From contig CAWCTX010000002.1 in assembly GCA_963798505.1 (NCBI GenBank), forward strand, positions 35,261-99,260: a stretch of 64,000 nucleotides of DNA, written 5' to 3'. Made by a program: the position numbers and the translations under genes. The notes under the pieces are model-generated. The model was not told the DNA's origin and made no database searches. It saw nothing but the letters and a program-made list of their open reading frames with translations. How positions within the stretch are numbered: position 1 is the first letter of the stretch; each line of letters opens with the position of its first letter. Positions 45,221-54,826 of this stretch are shown here, one piece after another. Origin of the DNA: CAVWSM01 sp963798505. GTDB taxonomy: Bacteria > Actinomycetota > Actinomycetes > Jiangellales > Jiangellaceae.

Positions 45221-45943
45221 GTGACTGCTGACGCACCGACGATCCTCGCCACCTCCGGCGGCTTCCGCCAGGGAGACCGGACCTACCTGCGGCCCGGGCC
45301 GCTCATCGACCTCGCCTTCGAGCTCGCCGGCGGGCGGGAGCGGTTCACGTACGTCGGCACTGCCCTGGGCGACAACCCGCACCAGAACGCGCGCATCCAC
45401 GAGGCGTTCTACGGCACGGAAACCCTCGTGACCTGCCTCAACCTGATGCCCATGCCCAACATCGACGACATTCGCAGCCACCTGCTGCGACAAGACGTCA
45501 TCTGGGTGGGCGGCGGCTCGGTCGCCGGGCTGCTCGAGCTGTGGCGGTTGCATGGCCTCGACGAGATCCTGCGTGAATGCTGGGAGGCGGGCGTCGTCCT
45601 CGCCGGAGTCTCGGCCGGGTCGATCTGCTGGCACGTCGGCGGCCCCACCGACTCGTTCGGGCCGGACCTGCGGTGGGTGACCAACGGTCTGGCGCTGCTG
45701 CCGTACGGCAACGGCGTGCACTACGACTCCGAGGAGCAGCGCCGGCCGCGGCTGCACAAGCTCGTCGGCGACGAGATCCTGCCGCTGTCTTACGCGACCG
45801 ACGACGGTGTCGGGCTGGTCTATCGCGGCACCGAGCTGGTCGAAGCCGTCGCTGACAAGCCGGACGTCGCGGCCTACCGGGTTGAACGGCAGCCTGACGG
45901 CAGCGTGAGCGAGAACAGGATCGAGCCGCGGTTGCTCAGCTGA
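45221..45943 (+). CDS. Peptidase S51-like (Type 1 glutamine amidotransferase-fold) protein
   Basis: 240 residues. The nucleophile elbow is LAGVSAGSICW with the family's catalytic Ser, preceded by VIWVGGGSVAGLLELWR. These match peptidase E/cyanophycinase-like S51 proteins; dipeptidase E cleaves Asp-X dipeptides, but actinobacterial members of this type have no proven substrate. GTG 45221 was chosen because GAGAGGG (45206-45212) lies about 9 nt upstream; GTG 45212 overlaps that site. The gene is divergent from the penicillin acylase-family gene. Confidence 0.82.
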   Translation: MTADAPTILATSGGFRQGDRTYLRPGPLIDLAFELAGGRERFTYVGTALGDNPHQNARIHEAFYGTETLVTCLNLMPMPNIDDIRSHLLRQDVIWVGGGSVAGLLELWRLHGLDEILRECWEAGVVLAGVSAGSICWHVGGPTDSFGPDLRWVTNGLALLPYGNGVHYDSEEQRRPRLHKLVGDEILPLSYATDDGVGLVYRGTELVEAVADKPDVAAYRVERQPDGSVSENRIEPRLLS

Positions 45944-45994
45944 CCGCAGCTGCCCGCCCGCGCGAACGCAACGGATCTGCGGCAGATTGTCGCT

Positions 45995-46423
45995 GTGGCT
46001 CACTTGAACGCGGCGGCGCGGCAGTTGATCGAGTCCGGTGCCCTTGGCCATCTCGTGACCATCAACGGCGATGGCTCACCGCAGGTCAGCGTGGTCTGGG
46101 TCGGGTTGGACGGCGACGAACTGGTCACCGCGCATCTCGACGGCCGCCAGCGCAAGCTGCACAACATTCGCCGCGACCCGCGAGTGGTCGTCTCTTTCGA
46201 GGGGTTGGGCGCCAACGCCGTCGGCATGCAGGACTCCCTGCTTGTCTATGGCACCGCCCGACTGACGGAGGGTGGTGGTCCCGAGTTGCTGCACACCCTC
46301 GCCCAGACCTATATCGGCCCTGGCACGGTGTTCCCGCCGATGTCGGATCCGCCGCCGGGTTTCATTGCGCACATCTCGATCTCGCGCGTCGGTGGGAGTG
46401 GACCATGGTTCGAGTCGGACTGA
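45995..46423 (+). CDS. PPOX-class (F420/FMN-binding split-barrel) protein
   Basis: 142 residues. The sequence LGHLVTINGDGSPQVSVVWV and HLDGRQRKLHNIRRDPRVVV is typical of the TIGR03618-type PPOX-fold family; in actinobacteria many of these bind the deazaflavin F420 and reduce unknown substrates. The reaction cannot be assigned. GTG 45995 begins the protein right before the first strand. A broken SnoaL-like gene follows directly. Confidence 0.82.
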   Translation: MAHLNAAARQLIESGALGHLVTINGDGSPQVSVVWVGLDGDELVTAHLDGRQRKLHNIRRDPRVVVSFEGLGANAVGMQDSLLVYGTARLTEGGGPELLHTLAQTYIGPGTVFPPMSDPPPGFIAHISISRVGGSGPWFESD

Positions 46424-46429
46424 ATGCGC

Positions 46430-46671
46430 AATCATCACGCGATACGTCGAGTCCGATCACGGGGACGTCAGCATGATGTCGCCGGACGTGGTCTTCCGCG
46501 TGATGGCCACAGGCCAGAGTTCTTGGCCCGGAAGGCGTACTCGGAATGCTGGAGTTCTTCTACCACGGCGCCTTCGACGCCACGGCTGAGACCAGGAACC
46601 TCGTCGTGGGCGAAGGCCGCGTCTACTTCGAGACTCCGGCTTTTATCGCTCAGGTGGGCGCGCTCGACTAA
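46430..46671 (+). pseudogene. Frameshifted remnant of a SnoaL-like (NTF2-fold) protein
   Basis: Three pieces in three frames read as one small protein: RYVESDHGDVSMMSPDVVFR with VMATGQ, then PEFLARKAY, then GMLEFFYHGAFDATAETRNL continuing VVGEGRVYFETP and ending FIAQVGALD at TAA 46669-46671. The middle resembles SnoaL/ketosteroid-isomerase-like proteins (VMATGQ-F-GMLEFFYH-AFDA-AETRNLVVGEGR). Two frameshifts and an early end, well short of the usual 120-140 residues, argue for a remnant. The stop overlaps the deformylase stop region by a few bases. Confidence 0.6.
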
Positions 46672-47183
46672 GCCTCGAAGCCAGCCGCCTCGAGCACCTT
46701 CTTACGGGTCCTTCGAGGGAGCCGGTCGACGAACACCATGCCGTCCAGATGGTCGGCCTCGTGCTGCAGGCAGCGGGCCAACAGCCCGGTGCCCTCGTAG
46801 CGCACCGGGTTGCCGTCCGCGTCGACCCCGGTGACCACCGCGACCTCGGGCCGGCCCAGCTTCGCGTACTCCCCCGGCACCGAGAGGCAGCCCTCGTCCG
46901 ACACGTCGAGGACCCGATCCTTGCCGTCCGGCAGCTCCAAGACCGGGTTGCACACGTGCCCGACGACGTGGTTGTCGTCGGCGTCGGGGCAGTCGAAGAC
47001 GAAGACACGCAGCGGCACCCCGACCTGGTTGGCGGCCAGCCCGACACCATCGGCCGCCGCCATGGTCGCGAACATGTCGTCGATCAGCTGGCGCAGCTCG
47101 TCGTCGAAGGTCGCCACCTCGGCGCAGGGGCTGTGCAGGACCGGATCGCCGTACATCGTGATCGGTCGGACGGTTCCGGCCAC
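46668..47183 (-). CDS. def: Peptide deformylase
   Basis: 171 residues. All three motifs are intact: GVGLAANQVGV, EGCLSVPGEY (Cys is a metal ligand) and QHEADHLDGMVF (two His ligands and the catalytic Glu). It removes the formyl group from the N-terminal Met of new proteins. ATG 47183 is preceded by AGGAGG. It stands alone, convergent with the SnoaL-like remnant, not in the usual def-fmt pair. Confidence 0.95.
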   Translation of the reverse strand: MAGTVRPITMYGDPVLHSPCAEVATFDDELRQLIDDMFATMAAADGVGLAANQVGVPLRVFVFDCPDADDNHVVGHVCNPVLELPDGKDRVLDVSDEGCLSVPGEYAKLGRPEVAVVTGVDADGNPVRYEGTGLLARCLQHEADHLDGMVFVDRLPRRTRKKVLEAAGFEA

Positions 47184-47267
47184 TGGTCGATGCCTCCTGC
47201 GCGGTCGAGAAGTTGCTTCCCAACGCTAGGTCATGGTCTGTCGGCCGTTGTCGGTACGGTCCTGAGC

Positions 47268-48324
47268 GTGGCCGCGAAGCCTGTACGCACGCTCTCGCAG
47301 CGCGAGCTCAACCGCGCGCTGCTCGCCAGGCAGCTTCTCCTGTCCCGGGACAGCCGACCGATCCCCCGGGTGCTCGAGGCGATGGGCGGCCTGCAGGCGC
47401 AGTATGCGCCGGCGATGTACATCGGGCTCTGGTCCCGGCTCTCCGACCTGCGCCGCGACGAGGTGACGCGACGACTCGAGGACCGGTCGATCATCCAGGC
47501 CACGCTGTTGCGCTCGACGATCCACCTGGTGTCGGCGGAGGACTACTGGCCGTGGACCGCAGCCGTGCGGGAGTCCCGTCGCCAGTGGTACGCGCGTGTC
47601 TCGCGCGGCGTCTCGGTCGACGAGGCGGAGTCCGCCGCGAAGCGGCTGCGGGAGGCGTTGCGCGACGGCCCCATGAGTCGTACGGATCTCGACGCACTGG
47701 TCAAGCCGTCGCGCCTCGAAGGCAATCGCCCAGTTCGTCGACCTCGTCCGCGTACCACCGTCGGGCACGTGGGAACGGCCGCGCGCCAACCTGTTCGCCC
47801 TGGCCGAGCAGTGGCTCCCGCCCGACTCGGTGGGCGCGGCCGATGTGGCGCCGCGGCTGGGCGTGGACCTGCTGGTGCGGCGCTACCTGACCGCGTTCGG
47901 CCCGGCGGCCAAGGCCGACATCGCTTCATGGGCGGGACTGCCCGTGGCCACGGTCACGGAGGCGCTTGCCGACATGGAGGTGCGCCACTTCAAGTCAGCC
48001 GAGGGCAAGGCGCTTGTCGACCTGCCCGACCTGCCGCTGCCTGACCCCGACAGCGTTGTGCCCGTACGGTTTCTGGCTGTCTGGGACGCGGTGCTGCTCA
48101 CCCATGCGAGGCGCACGCAGATCCTGCCCGAGGAGCACCGCTCGCGGATCTTCAACACGAAGACGCCGCACTCGTTCAACACGGTCCTTGTCGACGGTGC
48201 GGTGGCGGGCACCTGGCGCTACGACGGTGGGCGCGTCGCGGTCGAGACGTTCGAGCGGTTGCCCAAGGGCGTACGCGCTGAAATAGACGACGAGGCTGCG
48301 CGACTCGCGGCATTCCACTCATGA
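47268..48324 (+). pseudogene. Winged-helix DNA-binding (HTH_42/AlkZ-YcaQ-like) protein, frameshifted
   Basis: The first part reads LSQRELNRALLARQLLLSRD, GGLQAQYAPAMYIGLWSRL and ATLLRSTIHLVSAEDYW, typical of the family related to the DNA glycosylases AlkZ and YcaQ. Near 47717-47722 the frame changes by one base and the protein goes on as KAIAQFVDLVRVPPSGTWER … AKADIASWAGLP … to TGA 48322-48324. The joined protein is about 351 residues, normal for the family. GTG 47268 follows a -10-like TACGGT (47255-47260) by 7 nt. Relatives unhook DNA crosslinks, but many members are uncharacterised. Confidence 0.78.
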
Positions 48325-48336
48325 AATGGAGCTCAG

Positions 48337-49199
48337 ATGAGCACAGTCGCTGTCACCGGCGCGTTCGGCAAGACCGGTCGCGTGGTCGTGGCGGACCTGG
48401 TGAGCCACGACTACGACGTCGTCGCGATCGACACGGCCGGGCGACCCGGTGACCAAGGCGATCTCGCGGACCTTGGTCTGGCGCTGCTGCGTGCTGACCT
48501 CACCGACTATGGGCAGACGGTCGAGGCCCTGTCCCGCGTCGACGCCGTCGTGCATCTGGCCAACATCCCGGCCCCGGGGCTGTACACACCGGCGGTGACG
48601 TTCACGGCCAACACCGCCATGAACAGCAACGTGTTCCTCGCCGCCGAGGCAGCGGCCTGAGCCGTGTGGTCTGGACGTCCAGCGAGACGACACTCGGGCT
48701 CCCGTTCGACGTGCCGCCGAAGTACGCGCCGATCGATGAGGCGCACTACCCCTATCCGACCTCGACCTATGCCCTGTCCAAGGTCGTCGGTGAGACCTTG
48801 GCCGAGCAGATCAGCGGCTGGTCGGGCATCCCGTTCGTGGCGCTGCGGCTGTCCAACGTGCACACGGTCGCCGACTATGCGCGGGTGCCGTCCTACTGGG
48901 CGGACCCGCACGTCCGCAAGTGGAACCTGTGGGGTTACGTCGACGCGCGCGATGTCGCCGCGGCGTGCCGGCAATCGCTGGAGGCCTCGCTTGAAGGCGC
49001 GCCGAGCTTCATCATCGCGGCGGCCGACACGATCATGAACCGGCCGTCGGCCGACCTTCTGGCCGAGGTGTTCCCGGGCGTGCCGCTGACCAGGGACGTC
49101 GGGCAGTTCGAGACGTTGCTCGCGATTGACGCGGCCCGGGAGGTCTTGGGCTATGGGCCCCGGCACAGCTGGCGCGATCACGTGCCGGAGACACCCTGA
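48337..49199 (+). pseudogene. NAD-dependent epimerase/dehydratase-family protein, frameshifted
   Basis: The first frame has the Rossmann start VAVTGAFGKTGRVVVADLVS and VDAVVHLANIPAPG and stops at TGA 48658-48660. The neighbouring frame carries the continuation SRVVWTSSETTLGLPFD, then the active-site TYALSKVVGE (YxxxK) and DARDVAAACRQSLE, to TGA 49197-49199. A single indel around 48650 splits an otherwise complete protein of about 287 residues. The substrate is probably a nucleotide sugar or similar, but cannot be given. It starts 12 bp after the winged-helix gene, so they may be co-transcribed. Confidence 0.8.
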
Positions 49200-49242
49200 T
49201 CACGCTCCGGTTTTTGGCAATCCTCGCGGCAACAGTGCATCA

Positions 49243-49269
49243 TTGGCAGTCAGAGGGTGGGAGTGCTAA
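49243..49269 (+). promoter_or_regulatory. CIRCE element (HrcA operator)
   Basis: TTGGCAGTC (49243-49251), nine spacer bases, then GAGTGCTAA (49261-49269). The consensus is TTAGCACTC-N9-GAGTGCTAA; the right half is perfect and the left has two differences, with exact spacing. It ends 29 bp before the zinc-ribbon gene. In M. tuberculosis ruc (Rv0991c) is also under HrcA. Confidence 0.8.
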
Positions 49270-49298
49270 CGCCCCCCGCTGCCAGGAGGAAGCCGACC

Positions 49299-49622
49299 GT
49301 GCCGACCTACCAGTACACGTGCACCGACTGCGGTGAGCCGCTCGAGGTCGTCCAGAAGTTCACCGACGCCGCGCTCACCGAGTGCCCGCGCTGCGGCGGC
49401 ACCCTGCGCAAGGTCTTCTCCGCCGTCGGCGTCGTGTTCAAGGGCTCGGGCTTCTACCGCACTGACAGCAGGTCGAAGGGCTCCCCGGCGCCGGCCACGA
49501 ACGGTTCCTCGGCCACGTCCTCCGACTCCTCGGCGAGCAAGACCACGACGGACGGCAGCGCGGCATCGTCCGCCAGCTCCTCGACCAGCGCGGCGAGCAG
49601 CACCGCCGGCTCGACCTCCTGA
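49299..49622 (+). CDS. ruc: Ruc-like FmdB-family zinc-ribbon protein (redox-regulated chaperone candidate)
   Basis: 107 residues in two parts. The N-terminal zinc ribbon has CTDCG and CPRCG and is followed by VFKGSGFYRTDSRSKG. From about residue 60 the protein is a disordered tail of Ser, Ala and Thr. The same plan, including the FKGSGFYRTDSR stretch, is found in M. tuberculosis Ruc (Rv0991c), a zinc-binding chaperone that turns on when oxidised. GTG 49299 has AGGAGGA (49284-49290) 8 nt upstream; the frame from 49257 would overlap the operator. The CIRCE element upstream supports heat/stress control by HrcA. Assignment as a functional Ruc is inference. Confidence 0.8.
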   Translation: MPTYQYTCTDCGEPLEVVQKFTDAALTECPRCGGTLRKVFSAVGVVFKGSGFYRTDSRSKGSPAPATNGSSATSSDSSASKTTTDGSAASSASSSTSAASSTAGSTS

Positions 49623-49702
49623 GCCTTTCCACATCCGGCTTGGCGCGCCCGCTGAGCCCTCTTGTCCCTGTGGACATCGAACACCGGACCGCGCCTTCGC
49701 CC

Positions 49703-49708
49703 TAGCGT
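49703..49708 (+). promoter_or_regulatory. Predicted -10 box (TAGCGT) of the SAF-domain gene
   Basis: TAGCGT ends 7 nt before GTG 49716, fitting a leaderless transcript. Confidence 0.4.
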
Positions 49709-49715
49709 GCTTGGC

Positions 49716-50393
49716 GTGCCGCAGACCTGGACCCGCCGCCTCCGTCTCGCCACGTGGCATCGGCGACTCCTCGCCGCCGCGCTGGCCGCGCTGGCGGTGA
49801 TGTTTGCGCTCGAGGCGCTCGAGCCGCCCCCGCCGCCGTCAGCGGAGGTCCTCGTTGCGGCGCACGACCTCGTCCCCGGCACGACGCTGGTCGCCGCAGA
49901 CGTCCGGCGCGCGCGCTGGCCGCCCGGACTCCTGCCGGACGGAGTGCTGACACCCGGCGGCGATGTCGAGGGGCGGGTGGTCTCGGGTGCGGTTCGCGCC
50001 GGCGAGCCGCTGACCGACGTGCGCGTCGTGAGCCCCGGCCTGGTGAGCGCGTTGGAGCCGGGCCAGGTGGCTACTCCCGTACGGCTGATGGATGCGGCGG
50101 CCGCTGCGCTGCTCCGCCCTGGCGACGTCGTCGACGTCATAGCAACCGCCGGCGTTGACGCTGCCGCTCTGACCGAGGTCGATGCCTTCGCGCACGGCAC
50201 ATCCGGCGCTACGCCGACTGCCGCCGTGGTCGCAGCCGGTGTGCGCGTGCTGAGCGTTCCTCGGCAGGCAGAGGCCGCGATGGCGCTCGAGGGGGCCCTG
50301 GTGGTCCTGTCGACAAGCCACCCGGAAGCGCTCAACCTCTCGGCCGCATCAGTGAGAGGGCCGCTCAGTGTGGTGGTGCTGCCCGAGGGCTGA
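49716..50393 (+). CDS. SAF-domain (CpaB/RcpC-like) membrane protein
   Basis: 225 residues. One N-terminal membrane helix (LLAAALAALAVMFALEAL) is followed by a SAF domain beginning VLVAAHDLVPGTTLVAADVR and RVVSGAVRAGEPLTDVRVVS, as in CpaB/RcpC proteins of Flp pilus assembly. No other pilus gene is nearby, and stand-alone SAF proteins next to mscL and FmdB-type genes are common in actinobacteria, so a pilus role should not be assumed. GTG 49716 was preferred over the open frame from 49662 because of the -10 box 7 nt before it. mscL follows 54 bp downstream. Confidence 0.8.
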   Translation: MPQTWTRRLRLATWHRRLLAAALAALAVMFALEALEPPPPPSAEVLVAAHDLVPGTTLVAADVRRARWPPGLLPDGVLTPGGDVEGRVVSGAVRAGEPLTDVRVVSPGLVSALEPGQVATPVRLMDAAAAALLRPGDVVDVIATAGVDAAALTEVDAFAHGTSGATPTAAVVAAGVRVLSVPRQAEAAMALEGALVVLSTSHPEALNLSAASVRGPLSVVVLPEG

Positions 50394-50447
50394 CACCAGA
50401 TCGCATCCCGTTAGGTTGGCCAACGAGGCCTATCGGAAGGAGAACGC

Positions 50448-50879
50448 ATGATCAAGGGCTTCAAGGACTTCATCATGCGCGGCAACGTCATCGACCTCGC
50501 AGTGGCGGTCGTGATCGGTGCGGCATTCACGGCACTGATCGGAGCGATCACTGCCAACGTGATCCAGCCAGTCGTCAACGCAATCGGTGGCAGCGACGGA
50601 CCTTCTGGGCTGTCCTGGGAAATCATCGGCGGCAACCCGGCAACAACCATCGATATCGGTGCGGTCATCGGAGCAACTATCACGTTCCTGATCACCGCAG
50701 CCGTCGTCTACTTCATCTTCGTCGCGCCGATGAACCACCTCCGGGACCGCCGGGCCAAGGGGCAGGAACCCGAGCCGGACGCGGTGCCGGAGGACGTCCT
50801 TCTGCTCAGGGAAATCCGCGACGAGCTGCGCGCACAGAATGGCGCGGCCCGCACCAGCGCGGAGCTGCCGCCGCACTAG
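50448..50879 (+). CDS. mscL: Large-conductance mechanosensitive channel
   Basis: 143 residues with two membrane helices. FKDFIMRGNVIDLAVAVVIG is the MscL first helix with the pore-lining pattern, and the C-terminal part has the cytoplasmic bundle (LLLREIRDELRAQNGA). It opens under membrane tension to release solutes in hypo-osmotic shock. ATG 50448 has the ribosome site GGAAGGAGA just upstream and a TAGGTT -10-like box near 50412. Confidence 0.96.
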   Translation: MIKGFKDFIMRGNVIDLAVAVVIGAAFTALIGAITANVIQPVVNAIGGSDGPSGLSWEIIGGNPATTIDIGAVIGATITFLITAAVVYFIFVAPMNHLRDRRAKGQEPEPDAVPEDVLLLREIRDELRAQNGAARTSAELPPH

Positions 50880-50892
50880 GCAGCCAACAGCC

Positions 50893-51033
50893 TCAGTCCC
50901 AGTGCGGCGGGCGCTCGTCTGCCAAGCGCGCGTCGTTGGACTCGTCCTGCTCACCCCAACCGGCAGCGGTGTCGTCGGCCGTTGCGTCGGGGAGGACGTC
51001 GAAGTCGTCTTCGAAGGGGGTCTCGCTCATCAT
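50893..51033 (-). CDS. Small acidic conserved hypothetical protein
   Basis: 46 residues, strongly acidic, beginning MMSETPFEDDFDVLPDATAD and ending RLADERPPHWD. Short proteins with a D-x-LPD-T start and an ERPPHW end are, from memory, common in actinobacteria, but no function is known to me. ATG 51033 lies 5 nt after a minus-strand TAGGCT (51044-51039), so it probably has its own leaderless promoter; ATG 51030 is an alternative start. It is 13 bp downstream of the large helicase-like gene's stop. Confidence 0.6.
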   Translation of the reverse strand: MMSETPFEDDFDVLPDATADDTAAGWGEQDESNDARLADERPPHWD

Positions 51034-51046
51034 GAGCGAGCCTAAG

Positions 51047-54000
51047 TCAAGCGGCGGGAGGTTCGCCCCGTCGGTCGGTGTCGGGCAGCGCGACACCCGA
51101 CGCGGCCTCGTAGGCCTGCTTGATCCGCTCGACTTCGGCGGCAGGATCGACCGTCCAGCGCGCGACCGAGACCGGCACGACCGTCCAGCCGAGCCCACGC
51201 AGCCGCGCCGGATCGACGCGCCACGCCTGCCGAAGCGACCCCGCATCACGGTCGGGCAGGATCGCCAGAACCATGCTGCGGTCGCGCTGGTGGTGAGCCA
51301 CGGCAACCGGAACCTGCAGTCCATGCGCGCCATAGCCGGCGACCGCAGTCAGCCCAGCGACGTCGAGGTGGCGCGCGATGTCGGCCGCGAGCGGATCCAG
51401 CGGCGCGGATGCCGCCACCCCCGGCAGCGGCTCGCCACCACGGCCAGCGAACGCAAGTAGCTCGCGCAGTGCCTGCGGCCCAGCGGTGAGCAGCCGACGC
51501 TCGTTGAGATCCTCGGCGCTGAGGCTCGACGCGACGACGAGGTCGTGGCGGCCCGCGGCGCTCGCAGTGGCCAGCAACGCCTCGCCGCCCTCGCGTCCGA
51601 GGGTGCCGAACCGATAGAGCAGCCGGCCTTCGGCCGTGCGACCGTAGCCAACCGCGAGGATGACGACATCACGCGACCGCTCGGCCAGATGGTCGAACGT
51701 CACAACCGCGAACGGCTCGGGACGGTCGGCTCGGAAGAACGGGTGTACGTCACGCGCCACCATCAGGGCCCCGCGCAGCAGCGTGCGGATGCGGTCGGCA
51801 TGCCGCTCGGTGAGCGTGACAACGGCCAGCGACTCATCGCGCCGGGTGTGGGCATGCGCGAGCACGAGGTCGATGACTCGCGCCGCCTCGGCTTCGACAC
51901 TCTCCTCCTGGCGATCGTGACCCACCGGCTGCGTGACCAGCTCGAGGCAGACCCGGCTGGCACCGGTGTTGGGCCAGGCGACAAGCCCGCCGCCGTGCCG
52001 ATCGGCGGCAACCGCGACCAAGCGCGAGTCAACGCTGCGGTAGTCGCGGCTCAGGGTGCTCGCCGGAAGGCGGCTTCGCAGCTGGTCGAGGATGGACGTC
52101 GGATGACCGCGCAGCGGCGCGCCAGCTGGGTCGGGCTCCGGCTCGGGTTCCGGATCAGCGGCTACGGAGAACTCCGTCGGCCAGCCTCGCTCCGGATCAC
52201 CGCACACCAGCACCCGCCCCGCACGAGCAAGGGCCGGCACCGCGAGAGCCGGCGCTACACGGTGAGCGGCCTCGATGACGACGAGGTCGAACAACGGAGC
52301 GAGCGGCAGGACCGTGCTCACGCGCAGCGGCGCCACGAGCCACACCGGCTTGGTGGCCATGACGAGGTCAGGTCCGTCGACAACGGCGCTGCGCAGCCTG
52401 GCGCGGACGCCCTCGAGGACGCCCCGCTGCTCGGCGTGCTCGGTCAGCGCCGAACGCACGGCGGAGGCGTAGGACTGGCGCACCGCCAGTGCCGCAAGCG
52501 CCACCTCGCGGGCATCGGCCGGGCCGAACCTGTCGACGAGCCCGGCGAAGTCCTGAGGAACCTGGCCCCCGGCGGCAACCGCGGCTGCCACGCCGCGATG
52601 CCAGGCGTGCTCGAAAGCCGCTTCGGCGGTTGCCCTGTCGACCTCTGCCTTGGCCAACTCGGAAAGCAGCGGGGCCAGGCCGAGGTCGGCCAGGCGCGAG
52701 CGCAGGCTGCGCAGCTTCGGCACCCGCAGCGCCCCGGCCTGATCAGCAAGCAGGTCGCCGAGCAGCTGAGACAGGTCGGTGAAACCGCTGTCGACCAAGC
52801 CAGCGTCGGGCAGGGCGGCAAACAGCACGTCGAGGTCAGCCACGGCGGCATTCACAGATTCGACGGCGAGCGCGCTGTGCTCGCCGAGCCGAGGTGGCCG
52901 CGCATCGCGTGCCTTTTCCCGCCAGATCGCGAGCCGGTCGCGGGCCGTGGCCAGTGCGCGGTGTAGCTCGGCGCCGCTCGGCCCGGTGCGGGGATCGAGG
53001 CGCAGCTCGCGCGCAGTGCGCCGCGCCCGTACGCGCGTCGCGAAGCCAGGTTTCGACGCCAGTCCGGCACGACCATGGCGGTCGGCGGTCGCGGCCACCA
53101 GGTCGTCGAGCGGTGCCGTCCAGATCTCCGGCAGGAACTGGGCCAGCGTGTCGTGCACACCCGCCAGCTGCTGGGCGAGCTGCGCAGCCTCACCGACAGT
53201 CGTCGGCGCCGGTAGCCCAACCTCGATGGCGGCCCGCGTCGCGGCGTCGCGCGCCGCCCCCAACGACTGACGGTGCAAAGAGGTCGCTGCCTCGAGCGCT
53301 CGCCGGGCCGAGCCCTCGTCGTCGAGAAGGGCGTCGTTCCACGGCGACTCGGCCGAAGCAGCGGTCAGTCCTCCGGCGTCGACAAGCGCTCCGAGGTCGG
53401 CGCGAGCACGATCACGGGCGGCGCCGTGCAAGCGACGCACGGCATCAGCGGGCAGCATCGCCGAGACCCCACCCGACGAGGGGCCGGCGAGGGTGGCGGC
53501 ATAGACGTCGTACGGGGTGAGGCCCCACGGCTGCACCGGGGTGTGCAGCCAGGTCAAGTAGCTCTCCAGCTCGGCCAAGGCTTGCTGGTCGCCGCCCTCG
53601 GCGCCCGGCTCGGGCACCGCCGCGCCGCCGACGCGGTCGAGCACCTCGGCGATGTCGGCGAGGGCCGCGGCTTCGGAAGTCTCGGGCGAGAGGTCAAGCA
53701 CGGCATCCTGCAGCCCGAGATCGCGCAGCCGTTCGGTGAGGTCGCGCAACGGCGCGCGCGGCTCGCTGACGACAAGCACCCGCTTGCCGGCGGCAACGAG
53801 CGCCCCGACGGCGGCGGCGAGCGTCTGGGTGACACCTGTGCCGGGCGGTGCGACGGCGGCACGGCTGCCGCCGGCGACGACTGCCTGCGCCAGGGCGGAC
53901 TGTGCGTCATCGAGGTCAAGCCCGAGAGGCGCGCGCGGCGTGCTCTCGTGCACCCGGGGCGCCGAGACGTCGACCCCTGCGAGCATCGCGACCAAGTCAC

Positions 54001-54728
54001 TCGCCGCGAGCTGCTCGGCGTCGGACCGCAACGCAGCCGCCGTGGTGAGGACGGCATCGGTGAAGGTCGCGAGCACCGCTCGGTGCGCGATCGCGAAACC
54101 GTCGACAACGTGGGCGGGTGCGAACTCGCGCAGCCGATCGACGACGTACGCGTAGCGCAGCCGCCCATCCTGGTCGAGCAGGTCGTCCGGCTCGAGCCGC
54201 ACGCCGACGTGCGTGGCCATGGCGAGCAGGAGCACCGGGTTGACCTCGGCGTCGAGGGACACCTGCAGCCGGAAGTCGCTGTGCGTCGCGTCGGTCGGCT
54301 CCATGCTGTAGCGGCGCAGCAAGACAGGAACCGCGGGGCGGCGCGCGGCGTAGGGGTCGGCCCACGTCGCGATGCCGACAGCAAGGCACCCGGCCCACAC
54401 GCCCCGCTCGTCGGCCAGCTCGCGCACCTTGAGATAGATCGCGCGCGCCGAGCGCAGCGCCGAGGAGCGCAGCGGCTCACGTGGGAAGAGCTGGCTGACG
54501 AGGATGCGCTCCCCGTCCATCAGCTTCTGGCGCGCGTCGGCGTCTGCGGCAGCCACGTCGAGCGTCCCCGCCTTGAGGTCCTGGAACCTCAGCAGGGTGT
54601 TGCGGCCGCCGAGCTTGGCGACCTCGTCGGCCCAGCTGATCGGCCGCTGCGGCGACTAGTTCCGTGCGGGCGGCGTCGGGGCCGACCGGCGGTGCCGTCG
54701 TCACCGTGTCGCCGTCGCCCTCAGGCAC
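51047..54728 (-). CDS. Large DUF4011/SF1-helicase-like protein with degenerate Walker A; frameshift near the N-terminus
   Basis: About 1,227 residues if one indel is corrected. From 54556 down, 1,169 residues are open. The N-terminal part resembles DUF4011-type proteins (WADEVAKLGGRNTLLRFQDL, then ADARQKLMDGERILVSQLFP). The ATPase region is degenerate: APPGTGVTQTL has Val where the Walker A Lys should be (PPGTGKSQT in active relatives), and Walker B reads LVVIEAAHR rather than FDEAS. A helicase-like DRDYRSVD-type and a C-terminal vsr-like end (VLAILPDRDAGSL … GLGWTVVPV) remain. The true start is probably GTG 54728 (GGGAGGG upstream); the frame changes near 54630-54645. It may be a non-enzymatic DNA-binding relative. 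Confidence 0.75.
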
Positions 54729-54826
54729 TGAGCCCTCCCACCCTGTCGCTTCCCGGCGAGCCTAGCCACGTCCGGAGATCGACAGGGTGACCTTGTGCCG
54801 GGTGTCGGGGAAGGACCGCAGATGGA

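Noticed and set aside
46749..48044. 431-codon ORF covering def antisense and the winged-helix gene
   Set aside because: The first 170 codons are antisense to peptide deformylase; the real gene starts at GTG 47268.
48658..48660. Premature stop creating two short separate genes at the epimerase
   Set aside because: The second frame lacks a Rossmann start and the first lacks the YxxxK site; they are two parts of one protein split by an indel.
49716..50393. SAF-domain protein as evidence of a Flp/Tad pilus locus
   Set aside because: No cpaA, tadA/B/C, pilin or secretin-like gene is near it.
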